In this document: in pieces, positions 8,644 through 18,934 of the stretch | How the letters are laid out: each line of letters starts with the position of its first letter | Numbering within the stretch: the first letter of the stretch is position 1 | Assembly: GCA_020849625.1 (NCBI GenBank) | Contig: JADLFV010000039.1 | Span: 1-45,155 of the forward strand | DNA length: 45,155 nt | From: Phycisphaeraceae bacterium | GTDB taxonomy: Bacteria > Planctomycetota > Phycisphaerae > Phycisphaerales > Phycisphaeraceae | Direction: 5' to 3' | Made by a program: the position numbers and the translations under genes | Notes under the pieces: model-generated | What the model saw: only the letters and a program-made list of their open reading frames with translations | Databases searched by the model: none | What the model was told of the DNA's origin: nothing

Positions 8644-9275
8644 CAGTCATCCAGTATGCGCTGAAGGTACGTATGCAAAGCGGCTTCGCCCTGCTGCTTG
8701 AGGATCGCCATAGCTGAGTCGTCGGTCAACTGTCGCAGTCTGCTCTGCCGCTGGGCGGGATCGTTGAAGCGCTGCTGCACTGCGGCCCTGAATTGGCCCG
8801 CCACGCTCAGCAGGGCCGGCCAGTCCTGATCCAGGGCGTCGGAAAGTTGTCGTCGAATCGCTGCCGCCGCCGCTGCGGAAATGCCGTCGGTGTGCACCGC
8901 GATGGTGACGGGGCCGTGATGAGCATGGGCGGGAATGCTGACATCGCCCTGGGCTGGATCATCAGCACGATTCAGCAGCGCCCCCCACTCGGCCGCCTCC
9001 TGGGCCACCAGTTCGTTGACCTGCTGGTCATCGGTGGCTGCGATCACCAACACCGCACCGGCGATGTCACCGCGTTCGAAGTGTCGCCGCACGCACTCGA
9101 CGCCCCCGCAAGTAGCCATCGCCTCGATGGCGGGGTCGATGTTGGGTGCGATGACTTTGACACGAGCCCCGCATTCCAGCAGCGACGCCGCCCGCCGCAG
9201 TGCGACCGATCCGCCGCCGACGATCACACAGCGACGATCTTGCAGCTTGAGAATGACGGGTAACCCGCGGGACAT
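8643..9275 (-). CDS. Precorrin-2 dehydrogenase / sirohydrochlorin ferrochelatase (Met8/CysG N-terminal type)
   Basis: The 210-residue product oxidises precorrin-2 to sirohydrochlorin with NAD and may insert iron to make siroheme. It shows the Rossmann loop VIVGGGSVALRRAASLL (about 17-33), the segment LNRADDP matching the family Asp region, and HTDGISAAAAAAIRRQL, where other members have S-T-x-G-K-S-P. There is no fused uroporphyrinogen methyltransferase. The start is the ATG of MSRGLPVILKLQ; the upstream extension enters the repeat at 9307-9360. It is the first gene of the heme operon and diverges from rarA. Confidence 0.88.
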   Translation of the reverse strand: MSRGLPVILKLQDRRCVIVGGGSVALRRAASLLECGARVKVIAPNIDPAIEAMATCGGVECVRRHFERGDIAGAVLVIAATDDQQVNELVAQEAAEWGALLNRADDPAQGDVSIPAHAHHGPVTIAVHTDGISAAAAAAIRRQLSDALDQDWPALLSVAGQFRAAVQQRFNDPAQRQSRLRQLTDDSAMAILKQQGEAALHTYLQRILDD

Positions 9276-9306
9276 AGACGTGATTCTAGCTACCCTCGCC
9301 TGTTTC

Positions 9307-9360
9307 AACCGAGCCGGGGTCTGTGATCCCGGAACCGGGCTCACAGAGTCCGGCTCGGTT
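9307..9360. repeat. Extended inverted repeat AACCGAGCCGG...CCGGCTCGGTT containing the 8-3-8 palindrome
   Basis: An outer inverted pair of 11 bases encloses CCGGGCTC-ACA-GAGTCCGG (9335-9353), which differs from the consensus at one arm position. It lies in the divergent intergenic region between the siroheme gene and rarA, and is the longest copy of this family in the window. Confidence 0.8.
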
Positions 9361-9408
9361 GGAGGGGCATCGGCGGCGGTAATGAAGGACGGCGGATATC
9401 ATTGCGGC

Positions 9409-12009
9409 GTGGCACAGCTCTGGAAGCAGATTGAGGATCAGCACCTGGCGGCGGCCGAGCCGCTGGCGGCGCGGATGCGGCCCCGGACGTTGGATGAATT
9501 TGTCGGGCAGGAGCATTTTCTGGGTCCGGGCAAGCTGCTTCGCCGCATGCTGGAGGCGGACAGGCTGACCAGCGTGATTTTCTACGGACCGCCGGGCACG
9601 GGCAAGACCGCCTTGGCGGAAGTCATCGCCCGCTACACGCAGCGGCACTTCGATCGCGGCAACGCGGCGGCGGTGGGCGTCAAGGATGTGCGGGCGGTGC
9701 TCGATGCGGCCCGCGATCGCCTGGCGCACGATGACAAACGTAGCATCTACTTTCTCGATGAGATCCATCGCTTCAACCGGGCACAGCAGGATGTGCTGCT
9801 GGGCGATGTCGAGCGCGGGGTGATCACGCTGATCGGGGCCACCACGGAGAATCCGTTTTTTGCCGTCAACAGCGCGTTGGTCAGCCGCTCGCAGGTCTTC
9901 CAGTTTCAGCCGCTGCCCCCGGAAGGGATCGAAGCAATCGTGCGAAGGGCGATCGCGGACGAAGTGCGCGGGTTCGGCAAGCTGAATCTGCAGGTGGACG
10001 ACGAAGCGATCTCGCATTGGGCGATCATCTGCGATGGCGATGCCCGCCGGGCGCTGACAGCCCTGGAGATCGCGGTGCTCAGTTCGGGTATCGGGTCTCG
10101 GGATTCGGGTATCGGGAAGAAGCCGTTTGAAGACCAGATCCACATCACGCTTGATATCGCCGAGCAGTCGATTCAGCAGAAGGCCCTGGCTTACGACGGC
10201 ACGGGCGATGAGCACTACGACAGCATCAGCGCGTTCATCAAGTCCATGCGCGGCAGCGATCCCGATGCGGCGATCTACTGGTTAGCCCGTATGCTGGCGG
10301 CTGGGGAGGATCCGATGTTCATCGCCCGCCGCATCGCCATCCTGGCCAGCGAGGATATCGGCAATGCCGACCCCCGGGCATTGCAGGTGGCGGCCGCGGC
10401 TTACGACGTGACCCACCGCATCGGGAGCCCAGAGTGCCAGCTCACGTTGGCCCAGGCGGCGATCTACATGGCCACCGCGCCCAAGTCCAACGCCTCGGCC
10501 ACGGCCATATGGACCGCCATGAGCGACGTGCGCGAGGGTCGAACCATCCCCGTGCCCAAGCACCTGCGCGACGGCCACTATGCCGGGGCCAAGCGACTGG
10601 GCAATGCCGAGGGATATCAGTACGCCCACCAATCGCCCACCGGGTACGTCGATCAGGATTACCTGGGCGTCGATAAGACCTACTACCAGCCCACCGAACG
10701 CGGTTACGAACAGCGCATCGGCCAGTTCCTGCAATGGATCGCCCAGCAGAAGTCGCCGGCAATCGGGCCGCAGGACAAATCTGGCGAAGCTGAACCCCGA
10801 TACCCGAATAAAATCAAGGAGAATCGCTCGCTATCGTTGCCTGCGCAGGCGGGAGTTGAACTCATGGTGCTCAATTCACAATCCCCTCGACCCGGTGCGC
10901 GTCAGATGTACATGGCTCGACGCCGCAAACACCGTCGCTGGCCGTGGTGGCTGCTGGCGGTGCTGGTGGTGGGTTTCCTGACCTGGCGCTGGCTGGGCAA
11001 TCGAACCGCGGAAACGCCGGCCCCGGCGGAGGCCGATTCATCGGCCGTCACTCCCGCCCCACCGCCCGCCCAGCCCCGGACAACACCGGACTCACAGAGT
11101 CCGGCTCAGCAGCCGCGCTTACGAACGGCTGATCTACCGCCGCCGCGAACGGCCACTGCCGCCCCTGCCCCCGGAAGCTATGCAACAAGCAATGCCGCCC
11201 CCGCCACGCCCCTGCCGCCGCCGACGAGTTCCTCCGTTCCCGACAGCCGCTACAGCCAGGCCATGAACATGATCGCCGAGGGCCGGCTGATCGAAGGTCG
11301 GGCTGCCCTGTCCCGGCTTCTGCTCAACGAAGACCAGCGACTGCGACCGGCCGACGCCGCCACCGCCCGCGACACGCTCACCTCCATCAACCAGCAATTG
11401 ATCTTCGGCCAGACGCTCAACGAAAACGATCCGCTGACCGGCCAGTACGTCGTGCAGAGCGGTGATGCCCTTAGCCGCATCGCCAATCGTTTCAACATCC
11501 CCTTCCCCCTGCTGCAGCAGATCAACCAGATCACCAATCCCAACTCGCTGCGCGTGGATCAAAAGCTCAAGGTCATCCACGGCCCCTTCCACGCTCGCAT
11601 CATCAAGCACGATTACCGGCTCGATCTCTACCTCAAGGACAAGACCGGCCAACCCATCTACGTCCGCTCCTATCCCGTCGGCCTGGGCGAAGGCGACTCC
11701 ACGCCCGTGGGCAACTGGATCATCCGAGCCGGCGGCAAAGTGCAGGACCCAAGCTGGAAAAACCCGCGCACCGGGGAGTTCTACGCCCACGACAACCCGA
11801 AAAACCCCATCGGTGAATACTGGATTCCCCTCCAGGGCGCCGAACCGGCCACTGAAATGCTCAGCGGCTACGGCATCCACGGCACAATCGACCCCGAGTC
11901 CATCGGCGGCCAGTTCTCCATGGGCTGCGTCCGCTTGCGCGACAAGGACATCGAGCAACTCTACAACATCCTCCAGGACGGCCAATCGACCGTGCAGATC
12001 TTGCCGTGA
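9409..12009 (+). CDS. rarA: RarA/MgsA-type AAA+ ATPase in one frame with a LysM L,D-transpeptidase
   Basis: One frame of 866 codons has no stop. Residues about 1-450 are RarA (clamp-loader-like ATPase acting at stalled forks): [17 protein letters not shown], Walker [13 protein letters not shown], Walker [10 protein letters not shown], sensor TTENPFF, arginine-finger SRSQVF, and the C-terminal [24 protein letters not shown] with EDIGNADP. Residues about 490-866 are a membrane-anchored LysM/YkuD protein. A GTG at 9409 gives a family-like N-terminus; an ATG at 9382 is possible. A repeat at 10085-10117 adds [13 protein letters not shown] inside RarA. A cytoplasmic repair ATPase fused to a cell-wall enzyme is unexpected. 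Independent translation from 10864, or a recently lost stop codon, is more likely than a working fusion. Confidence 0.85.
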   Translation: MAQLWKQIEDQHLAAAEPLAARMRPRTLDEFVGQEHFLGPGKLLRRMLEADRLTSVIFYGPPGTGKTALAEVIARYTQRHFDRGNAAAVGVKDVRAVLDAARDRLAHDDKRSIYFLDEIHRFNRAQQDVLLGDVERGVITLIGATTENPFFAVNSALVSRSQVFQFQPLPPEGIEAIVRRAIADEVRGFGKLNLQVDDEAISHWAIICDGDARRALTALEIAVLSSGIGSRDSGIGKKPFEDQIHITLDIAEQSIQQKALAYDGTGDEHYDSISAFIKSMRGSDPDAAIYWLARMLAAGEDPMFIARRIAILASEDIGNADPRALQVAAAAYDVTHRIGSPECQLTLAQAAIYMATAPKSNASATAIWTAMSDVREGRTIPVPKHLRDGHYAGAKRLGNAEGYQYAHQSPTGYVDQDYLGVDKTYYQPTERGYEQRIGQFLQWIAQQKSPAIGPQDKSGEAEPRYPNKIKENRSLSLPAQAGVELMVLNSQSPRPGARQMYMARRRKHRRWPWWLLAVLVVGFLTWRWLGNRTAETPAPAEADSSAVTPAPPPAQPRTTPDSQSPAQQPRLRTADLPPPRTATAAPAPGSYATSNAAPATPLPPPTSSSVPDSRYSQAMNMIAEGRLIEGRAALSRLLLNEDQRLRPADAATARDTLTSINQQLIFGQTLNENDPLTGQYVVQSGDALSRIANRFNIPFPLLQQINQITNPNSLRVDQKLKVIHGPFHARIIKHDYRLDLYLKDKTGQPIYVRSYPVGLGEGDSTPVGNWIIRAGGKVQDPSWKNPRTGEFYAHDNPKNPIGEYWIPLQGAEPATEMLSGYGIHGTIDPESIGGQFSMGCVRLRDKDIEQLYNILQDGQSTVQILP
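10085..10117. repeat. TCGGGTATCGGG-type repeat inside rarA
   Basis: The units TCGGGTATCGGG, TCTCGGGA and TTCGGGTATCGGG follow each other in frame. Complementary units (CCCGATACCCGA) occur at 10796-10808 and 32226-32260. The insert sits between the small ATPase subdomain and the C-terminal oligomerisation domain, a tolerant position. Confidence 0.75.
10864..12009 (+). other. L,D-transpeptidase module with probable own start (LysM + YkuD)
   Basis: An ATG at 10864 is preceded by GGGAG eight bases upstream, a good Shine-Dalgarno, so this 381-residue module may be translated alone. Alternative ATGs lie at 10906 and 10912. It has basic residues then one membrane helix ([16 protein letters not shown]), a long Pro/Ala linker, a helical repeat-like segment, a LysM domain ([18 protein letters not shown]) and the YkuD domain with HGT and the catalytic Cys in SMGCVRL. 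Such enzymes make 3-3 peptidoglycan cross-links or attach proteins to peptidoglycan in the periplasm. The Pro/Ala linker includes the 8-3-8 palindrome at 11086 and a CTTCCGGGGG motif at 11168. Confidence 0.8.
11086..11104. repeat. 8-3-8 palindrome CCGGACTC-ACA-GAGTCCGG
   Basis: Perfect arms, followed by CTCAG. It is read in frame as Pro-Asp-Ser-Gln-Ser-Pro in the linker of the L,D-transpeptidase module. Confidence 0.85.
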
Positions 12010-12029
12010 GCGGCGGCGGCGTCCGTGGC

Positions 12030-12055
12030 GGCATGGTCGCTTAAGCGACCATGCC
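12030..12055. terminator. 26-base perfect palindrome between convergent genes
   Basis: The sequence is self-complementary over its whole length, centred on TTAA with GGCATGGTCGC on the left. It lies between the convergent ends of the rarA-transpeptidase frame (12009) and ilvC (12069), where a bidirectional terminator would be expected. No U-tract follows on either side, so it may be another mobile palindrome or a rho-dependent 3'-end structure. Confidence 0.5.
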
Positions 12056-12068
12056 GAACAGGATGGAT

Positions 12069-13073
<1,005 letters not shown>

Positions 13074-13216
13074 GGTGTGGACTCCTTGCGTCGAAACCGC
13101 GAAATTTAGTCCGCTGCCGCGGGACCGTCAAATCGCGGGAACCTCTGGCGGGCGGAGCAAGCTCAACGTACAGTTACCCGTTGAACGAACCAACTCGGGC
13201 AATCTGGAGGCGCGAC

Positions 13217-15109
13217 ATGGGCTGTCAACCAATGCGAATCCTGGCTCCGCTGCTGGCTCTGGGTGTCGCAGGCGCCGCCTGGGGACACGCGCCGGGCGGC
13301 GAGATTCATCCCCGAACCATCGAGGGGCCCGCACCCTGGACCAGCCTGCAGGCCAACAATGATCCCGATCACTTTCAGTTCGTGGTCGTCACCGATCGCA
13401 CCGGCGGACACCGGCCCGGCGTCTTCTCCCAAGGCGTCGAAAAGACCAACCTCATGCAGCCGCAGTTCGTCGTCAGCGTGGGCGACCTGATCGAAGGCTA
13501 TACCGAAGACCTCAGCAAGATCACCGGGCAATGGGACGAGTTCCAGGGCATCGTCGCCCAACTGCAGATGCCTTTCTTCTACGTGCCGGGCAATCACGAC
13601 CTGACCAACCCGGTGATGGCCGCGGAATGGACCCGCCGCTTCGGGCCTGCCTACTACCATTTCGTTTATCGCAACGTGCTGTTCCTGTGCCTGAACACCG
13701 AGGACGGCCAGCCGACCCACATCAGTGACGAGCAGATCGCCTACTTCGCCGACGTGCTCGAACAGAACAAGAACGTGCGCTGGACGCTGCTGTTCATGCA
13801 CAAGCCGCTGTGGGTTTACGAAGAGGGCCGCGCCGGGCACGAGCAGTTCAAGAAGATCGAACAACTGCTGCAGGGTCGGGATTACACGGTCTTCGCCGGC
13901 CACCTGCACAAGTACACCCGGTACGTCCGCCACGATCATCGCTACATCATCCTGGCGACCACCGGCGGCGCCAGCAATTTGCGCGGCCCCCTGTTCGGTC
14001 GCTTCGATCACGTCGTCTGGGTCACCATGCGCGACGACGGTCCGCGCATCGCCAACCTCATGCTCGACGGCATCGCGGATGAAAACATCACCACCGAGCA
14101 GTCCCTGAAACTGGCGGAAAGTCTCGACCAGGGCCTGCGCGTCGAGGCGGTACCCATCTACATCACGACGGAAACCTTCACCGGCCGGGCCACGAGTGTC
14201 GCACTGCACAACAACACCGAACATCCCGTGACCATTGATGCGACGGTCGGACCCAGCGGACAACTGCACCCCGTGCCGCACACCTTCCACGTCGAGCTGG
14301 CTGCCGGTGAAGCGCGGAGCGTTCCCATTGACCTGCGGGCTGACGCGGAGATTCCAGCCGACAGTCTGGCTGTCATCGCCATCGACTGGACCGCGGACTT
14401 CGGCACGATCGGGGATCGCCCGTACCGCTTCGGCAATCAGGCGTCCATCGGTTTTCCACGCAGCAATGAACTGACCACCTGCCGCGATGCGGTGACCATC
14501 GACGGCCGACTCGACGAGTGGGGTGATCTGCCCTTCGTGGTGAACAAACCGGCTGAAATCCTGGGCAAACGCGACTCCTGGACCGGCCCCGGTGATGCCA
14601 ACTTCCGCTTCAACCTGACCATGGACGGGCAGGCGGTTTACCTGGCCATCCAGGTCAACGACGACGCGGTCATCGCTGAGCCGGACGGCAGCGTCGGCGA
14701 GCAGGACGCCCTCAAAATCCTGCTCAATCCCCAGGACGATCCGCAGCGGGCCAACAACCGCGATCGCTACGAAAATAACTGGACCAGCAAGGTCTTCCTG
14801 GCGTTCAGTCCCTCCGACAACGGCCAACCGGTTGCCACGTTCGAGCCGCAGCGCGTGCCCGAGCGTGTCAAAATCGCCTGCATCAAGACGCCCAGCGGTT
14901 ACAACGCTGAGATCGCCATCCCGCATGAAGTGCTCGATCAGTTGCGCGGCAAGGGCGTGGACCCCTGGTCCGCTCTGCGCCTCAACATCATGCTTGACGA
15001 CGTGGATGAAACCGGCGGCCCCAATGCCATGCTTCACTGGCAACCGGCCTGGAACGGCAAGAACAACCAGCCCGCTTCGGGCACTTTCATGCGCCCTTCC
15101 GATCCCTGA
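13217..15109 (+). CDS. Secreted calcineurin-like phosphoesterase with CBM9-like C-terminal domain
   Basis: The 630-residue product starts at an ATG with GGAGG six bases upstream. A signal peptide covers about residues 1-23 (ending AAWG). The metallophosphoesterase domain (about 45-290) shows VVVTDRTGG (Arg in place of the usual His), GDLIEG, VPGNHD, FMHKP and FAGHLHKY, the dinuclear metal-binding set. A beta-sandwich (about 310-410) follows. The C-terminus (about 420-630) starts VTIDGRLDEWGDLPF, typical of CBM9-like/DOMON sugar-binding domains. It probably acts outside the cytoplasm on a phosphorylated or carbohydrate-linked substrate, which cannot be read. Its TGA overlaps the next ATG by one base. 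Confidence 0.88.
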   Translation: MGCQPMRILAPLLALGVAGAAWGHAPGGEIHPRTIEGPAPWTSLQANNDPDHFQFVVVTDRTGGHRPGVFSQGVEKTNLMQPQFVVSVGDLIEGYTEDLSKITGQWDEFQGIVAQLQMPFFYVPGNHDLTNPVMAAEWTRRFGPAYYHFVYRNVLFLCLNTEDGQPTHISDEQIAYFADVLEQNKNVRWTLLFMHKPLWVYEEGRAGHEQFKKIEQLLQGRDYTVFAGHLHKYTRYVRHDHRYIILATTGGASNLRGPLFGRFDHVVWVTMRDDGPRIANLMLDGIADENITTEQSLKLAESLDQGLRVEAVPIYITTETFTGRATSVALHNNTEHPVTIDATVGPSGQLHPVPHTFHVELAAGEARSVPIDLRADAEIPADSLAVIAIDWTADFGTIGDRPYRFGNQASIGFPRSNELTTCRDAVTIDGRLDEWGDLPFVVNKPAEILGKRDSWTGPGDANFRFNLTMDGQAVYLAIQVNDDAVIAEPDGSVGEQDALKILLNPQDDPQRANNRDRYENNWTSKVFLAFSPSDNGQPVATFEPQRVPERVKIACIKTPSGYNAEIAIPHEVLDQLRGKGVDPWSALRLNIMLDDVDETGGPNAMLHWQPAWNGKNNQPASGTFMRPSDP

Positions 15110-16446
15110 TGCTCGATTTCAGCGATCAACCTTACCAGTGGTTTCCGCCGCGGCGTAACGCCCTGGTGGCGCACATCGCCCGCTGCTACAACCGCTGGCG
15201 GCAACTGCCTGCGGCCAAGCGCATCGCCGAGGTCCGCGTCACCCGGGCGGCCGACCTGCCCCGCCGCAGCCGCATGATGCTGGTGTTCAATCACTCGACC
15301 CACGCGGACGCCTCCATCGCGCTGGAAGCGACGCGCCAGGTGGGGGTGTTTCCCATCTTCATGGCTGCCTACGATGTGTTTCTGCGCAGCCGCCTCGACG
15401 CATGGATCATGCAGCGCCTGGGCGCATTCAGCGTCGATCGTGAAGGAGCGGACAGCCGGGCCATGAAGCAGGCCGCCGAGACGCTGCTGCACAGCCGCCA
15501 TCCGCTGACGATCTTTCCCGAGGGCAACGTCTATCTGCAGAACGATCACGTGACGCCCTTCCACGACGGGGCGGCCTTCATGGCGTTGCGTGCCCAGAAG
15601 GAACTGCTGGAGCGCGATGAGCCGTTGTTTGCCGTGCCCGCTGCGATCAAGGCCACGTATCTGCACGACATCCGCACGGACCTGGTCCGGCGCATCGAGG
15701 AACTGGCCGCGACCGTGGAATCAACCGATCACGGCAGCGATAAAACCCCAACCCCGCGCGAAGCGTTGCGTCGCATCGGCATCGTCGCCCTTCGCCGCAA
15801 CCTGAAACTGCGCGGCATCGATCCGCGGGAGCGGGAGATCGATTCGCTGCGCGAGTTGATCGACTACGCGGCCGGGACCGTGCTGAGCGGGCTGGAAAAG
15901 AAGCTGGGATTGGCAAGGGACCAAGGCACCGAGGCACCCAGGGACCAAGGGCCGGAACAGGCCTCGGAAGCTAAACCCTCGGCGCCTCGGTGCCTTGATG
16001 CCTCGGTGCCTTCTTCCACTTCGCTCATCGAGCGTCTGCGTCAATGCCGGCGAAAGATTCACGAGGTGCGCACCGATCCGCAGCGTGTGGCCGACCACGC
16101 CGCGGCCGGAACCTGGAACGATGAGGCGATGCTCGCCTTCCGCATCATCAGCTACTACAACACCGACTACATCGCGGAAAAACCCACGCTCGACCGCATA
16201 GCCGAGACGGTGGAGAAGCTGACCGAAGACGTCCATCGCCGCGAAACCGCGCCCTTCGCCGACCGCCGGGCATTGGTTCACTTCGGTGAGCCGATCGACC
16301 TGCGTGCCTATCTGGCCGGCGATCTCAAGCTGCGTGCCGCCGTGCGCAAGCTGACCGCCGACCTGGAAAACGGCGTGCAGGTCGGGCTCGATCTGCTGAG
16401 CGCTGCCAACGACGCACCCGGTGCGAAATTATGGGCTTCCTGGTGA
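15109..16446 (+). CDS. PlsC-type glycerolipid acyltransferase-like protein
   Basis: The 445-residue product has the acyltransferase block I NHSTHAD (H-x4-D, about residues 63-68), a second block LGAFSVDREGAD, and FPEGN (block III, normally FPEGT). This family transfers acyl chains to glycerol phosphates or related acceptors at the inner membrane. The usual enzyme is about 250 residues; here a helical C-terminal half follows. Between about residues 265 and 305 a short inverted repeat (15923-16012) encodes low-complexity sequence. It is coupled by TGATG to the phosphoesterase gene, and its 3' end overlaps the convergent pgl gene by 18 bases. Confidence 0.82.
   Translation: MLDFSDQPYQWFPPRRNALVAHIARCYNRWRQLPAAKRIAEVRVTRAADLPRRSRMMLVFNHSTHADASIALEATRQVGVFPIFMAAYDVFLRSRLDAWIMQRLGAFSVDREGADSRAMKQAAETLLHSRHPLTIFPEGNVYLQNDHVTPFHDGAAFMALRAQKELLERDEPLFAVPAAIKATYLHDIRTDLVRRIEELAATVESTDHGSDKTPTPREALRRIGIVALRRNLKLRGIDPREREIDSLRELIDYAAGTVLSGLEKKLGLARDQGTEAPRDQGPEQASEAKPSAPRCLDASVPSSTSLIERLRQCRRKIHEVRTDPQRVADHAAAGTWNDEAMLAFRIISYYNTDYIAEKPTLDRIAETVEKLTEDVHRRETAPFADRRALVHFGEPIDLRAYLAGDLKLRAAVRKLTADLENGVQVGLDLLSAANDAPGAKLWASW
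15923..16012. repeat. Inverted repeat (AAGGCACCGAGGCA arms) inside the acyltransferase gene
   Basis: 14-base perfect arms at 15923-15936 and 15999-16012, with further partial units (GCGCCTCGGTGCCTTG) between. The frame stays open through the element and encodes a Ser/Pro/Glu-rich linker. Confidence 0.8.
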
Positions 16447-17208
16447 TTCCTGGGGCGTGACGCCCGCGGCGGCTTCGTCGAGGAACCAGATCATGGCGCC
16501 GTTGTTAGGTCGGACGCCGGTGATGGGCAACTTCCGGGGGTCGGGCTTCCCGGCGTTGCGGACTTGAGCGATCACCTGCGATTTGTCGGCGCCCGTGGCC
16601 AGCACAGCCACCTGGCGGGCGGCGTTGATCAGAGGATAGGTCATGGTCAGCCGCGGAGGCGGGGTCACGCGCGGGCCTTCGTTGACGGTGATCCAGCGAT
16701 CGGCCACGTCCAGGGCGGACGAACCGGGGAAAAGGCTGGCGGTGTGGGCGTCCTGGCCGATGCCCAGCAGCAGGAAATCGAAGCGCGGCCCCCGGAAGTT
16801 GAAGGCGTCGTTTTCACGAATGACGATGTGATCGCGCATTTCCTGCTCGTAGGCCGCGGCCGGGTCGGCCGTCAGCACGGGCATGGGATGTATGCTCCGC
16901 CGCTTGATCGGCACGTGATCCACCAGGCATTCGCGGATCATCTTGAAGTTATTCCGGGGGTCGGTTTCCGACACCCGCCGCTCATCGACCATCCACACGT
17001 GTACGCTGTCCCAGGGCAACCCCCGGAAGAGGGGATCGGTCACGAGACGCATGTAAAAAGGTTCGGGCGTCGAGCCGCCGGACAGGGCGATGTGGCAGAC
17101 CTGGCGGGCGTTGACCGCTGAGTGCATGGCATAGCCCAGCTCGCGTCCGAGCGCCTCGAACAGCTCCTCGAGCTCCGCTTCCACCACCGTTTCACCGAAC
17201 AGCGCCAT
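16429..17208 (-). CDS. pgl: 6-phosphogluconolactonase
   Basis: Pgl hydrolyses 6-phosphogluconolactone in the oxidative pentose phosphate pathway. The 259-residue product matches the DevB/SOL family: ALSGGSTPEPFY, VHVWMVDERRVSETDPRNNF, FDFLLLGIGQDAHTASLFPG, and a late MTYPLINAARQVAVLATGADK. The start is the ATG of MALFGETVV; a TTG eight codons upstream is less likely. It lies 52 bases downstream of zwf and is probably cotranscribed with it. It holds three exact and one near copy of the CTTCCGGGGG motif (16531, 16789, 16951, 17020), the densest cluster in the window, read as Phe-Arg-Gly or Pro-Arg-Lys. Confidence 0.93.
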   Translation of the reverse strand: MALFGETVVEAELEELFEALGRELGYAMHSAVNARQVCHIALSGGSTPEPFYMRLVTDPLFRGLPWDSVHVWMVDERRVSETDPRNNFKMIRECLVDHVPIKRRSIHPMPVLTADPAAAYEQEMRDHIVIRENDAFNFRGPRFDFLLLGIGQDAHTASLFPGSSALDVADRWITVNEGPRVTPPPRLTMTYPLINAARQVAVLATGADKSQVIAQVRNAGKPDPRKLPITGVRPNNGAMIWFLDEAAAGVTPQESPGSP

Positions 17209-17260
17209 GCCTCGCCCTGAATCACAATTCAAGCAATCAAGAAATCCAGCAATCCACCAT

Positions 17261-18775
17261 TTAATCGTTGTGCCAGTACCGCCCCGCTTTGGCCATCATC
17301 ACATCCGAGGCGCTGGGCCCCCAGGTGCCGGCCGCATAGTTGGGCAGATCATCGGCCGGGTTCTCCTGCCAGTAGTCCAGCACCGGCTGCACAGCGTACC
17401 ACGCGGCCTCGATCTCGTCGCGATGCTTGAACAAGGTCTGATCGCCGCGCATCGCATCCAGCAGCAGCGTCGCATAGCCGTCCGGCGGCTCGACCTGCCA
17501 TTGCTGGCGATAGTCAAACTCCATCACCACGTCCTTGATCTTCAGACCTGTGCCCGGCACCTTGCCCTCGAAGCGCAGACGGATGCCCTCGTTGGGGTGG
17601 ATGTTGATCACGATCTGGTTGCTCTTGAGCCGCTTGGCCTGCTCGCGGAACAATACGTGCGGCGTGGGCTTGAAGAACAATACAATCTGCGTCATCTTGC
17701 GGGTCATCGCCTTGCCGCTGCGCAGGTAGAACGGCACGCCGCCCCAGCGCCAGGTGTCAACCAGGAACTGCTGAGCGGCGTAGGTGTCGGTCTGGCTCTG
17801 GCGATTGACGCCTTTTTCCATGCGATAGCCGGGCACCGCTTTGCCGTCAATCTGGCCCGGACCGTACTGCCCGCGCACGGCGATGTGCGGCACCTGGTCG
17901 AAGGTCGGCACGCGCAGGGCCTTGAACACCTTGATCTTTTCCGTGCGCACGTCCACGTCCGACAGGCTCACCGGCGGCTCCATGGCCATCACGGCCAGCA
18001 CCTGCAACAGATGGCTCTGCACCATGTCGCGCATGGCGCCGCCGCCGGGCGAGTCGTAGTAGCTGCCGCGACCTTCCACGCCCACCGTTTCGCTGGCGGT
18101 AATCTGCACGTGGTCGATGAAGTGCTGGCTCCAGATCGGCTCAAAAATGGAATTGGCGAAACGCACCACCATCAGGTTCTGCACCAGTTCCTTGCCCAGG
18201 TAATGATCAATGCGATAGATCGCTGATTCGTCGAACACTTCGCCCAACACGTTGTTCAGGTGCACCGCGGATTTCGGATCCGTGCCGAAGGGTTTCTCCA
18301 CCACGATGCGCTGCCACGGACGATCATCGCCGATCGAGCAGAACAATCTTCCTTCAGTCACCAGGCCGCTGACGCCGATGTTCTGGATGATCGGCTCAAA
18401 ATGCTGCGGGGCCACCGACAGGTAGAACAGGTAGTTGTTGGAGGTTTTGTGTTCGTCGGCCAGGGCGGTGATGCGATCGCGGATGCTGGGCCACGGCTGA
18501 TCCTGGGTCGAGTCGGCGGCGTGATAGTGCAGATGCCTGGCGAAGTCAGCCCACTTGGCGTCGTCGTAGGCCTGCGGGTCGAATTCGTGCAGCATGTCGC
18601 GGAAGGAGGCATCGCTGTATTCGCTGCGGCTGACGCCGAGCACGGCGAAGTTGGCCGGGGCCAGGCCGTGGTCCCAGAGGTAGTAGAGGGCGGGAATCAG
18701 CTTGCGTTTGGTCAGGTCGCCGCTGGCTCCGAAGATGACGATCAGACAGTCCTGGGCGGGCGGGTTATTGCTCAT
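17261..18775 (-). CDS. zwf: Glucose-6-phosphate 1-dehydrogenase
   Basis: Zwf oxidises glucose-6-phosphate to the lactone with NAD(P), the entry to the oxidative pentose phosphate pathway. The 504-residue product is full length. It shows the dinucleotide motif IFGASGDLTKRKL (14-26), EKPFGTD, the substrate/catalytic motif RIDHYLGKELVQN (about 190-202), and a C-terminal GGVPFYLRSGK. The next gene is pgl. A 159-base divergent gap separates it from the zinc-ribbon gene. Confidence 0.97.
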   Translation of the reverse strand: MSNNPPAQDCLIVIFGASGDLTKRKLIPALYYLWDHGLAPANFAVLGVSRSEYSDASFRDMLHEFDPQAYDDAKWADFARHLHYHAADSTQDQPWPSIRDRITALADEHKTSNNYLFYLSVAPQHFEPIIQNIGVSGLVTEGRLFCSIGDDRPWQRIVVEKPFGTDPKSAVHLNNVLGEVFDESAIYRIDHYLGKELVQNLMVVRFANSIFEPIWSQHFIDHVQITASETVGVEGRGSYYDSPGGGAMRDMVQSHLLQVLAVMAMEPPVSLSDVDVRTEKIKVFKALRVPTFDQVPHIAVRGQYGPGQIDGKAVPGYRMEKGVNRQSQTDTYAAQQFLVDTWRWGGVPFYLRSGKAMTRKMTQIVLFFKPTPHVLFREQAKRLKSNQIVINIHPNEGIRLRFEGKVPGTGLKIKDVVMEFDYRQQWQVEPPDGYATLLLDAMRGDQTLFKHRDEIEAAWYAVQPVLDYWQENPADDLPNYAAGTWGPSASDVMMAKAGRYWHND

Positions 18776-18934
18776 GTCGGGCTCGGGCGTGTCGGTGGTC
18801 TGCTCATCGTAGCGGCCGATGCCGGGCCGGGGAAGCCATGGGCCACGATCGCGGCCGAATCAGGGGTCAAGTGGAGCCTCGATCGGGTCGATAAGCACCG
18901 ATGTGGGGTAACTTCCGCCCAAGGAGCGCCTGAC

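Noticed and set aside
8935..9381. N-terminal extension of the rarA frame
   Set aside because: It lies antisense to the siroheme gene; RarA proteins begin close to [11 protein letters not shown].
12030..12055. Calling the 26-base palindrome a certain rho-independent terminator
   Set aside because: No U-tract follows on either side.
13163..15043. 626-residue minus-strand open frame
   Set aside because: It is antisense to the clear phosphoesterase gene, lacks family motifs, and is typical of GC-rich shadow frames.
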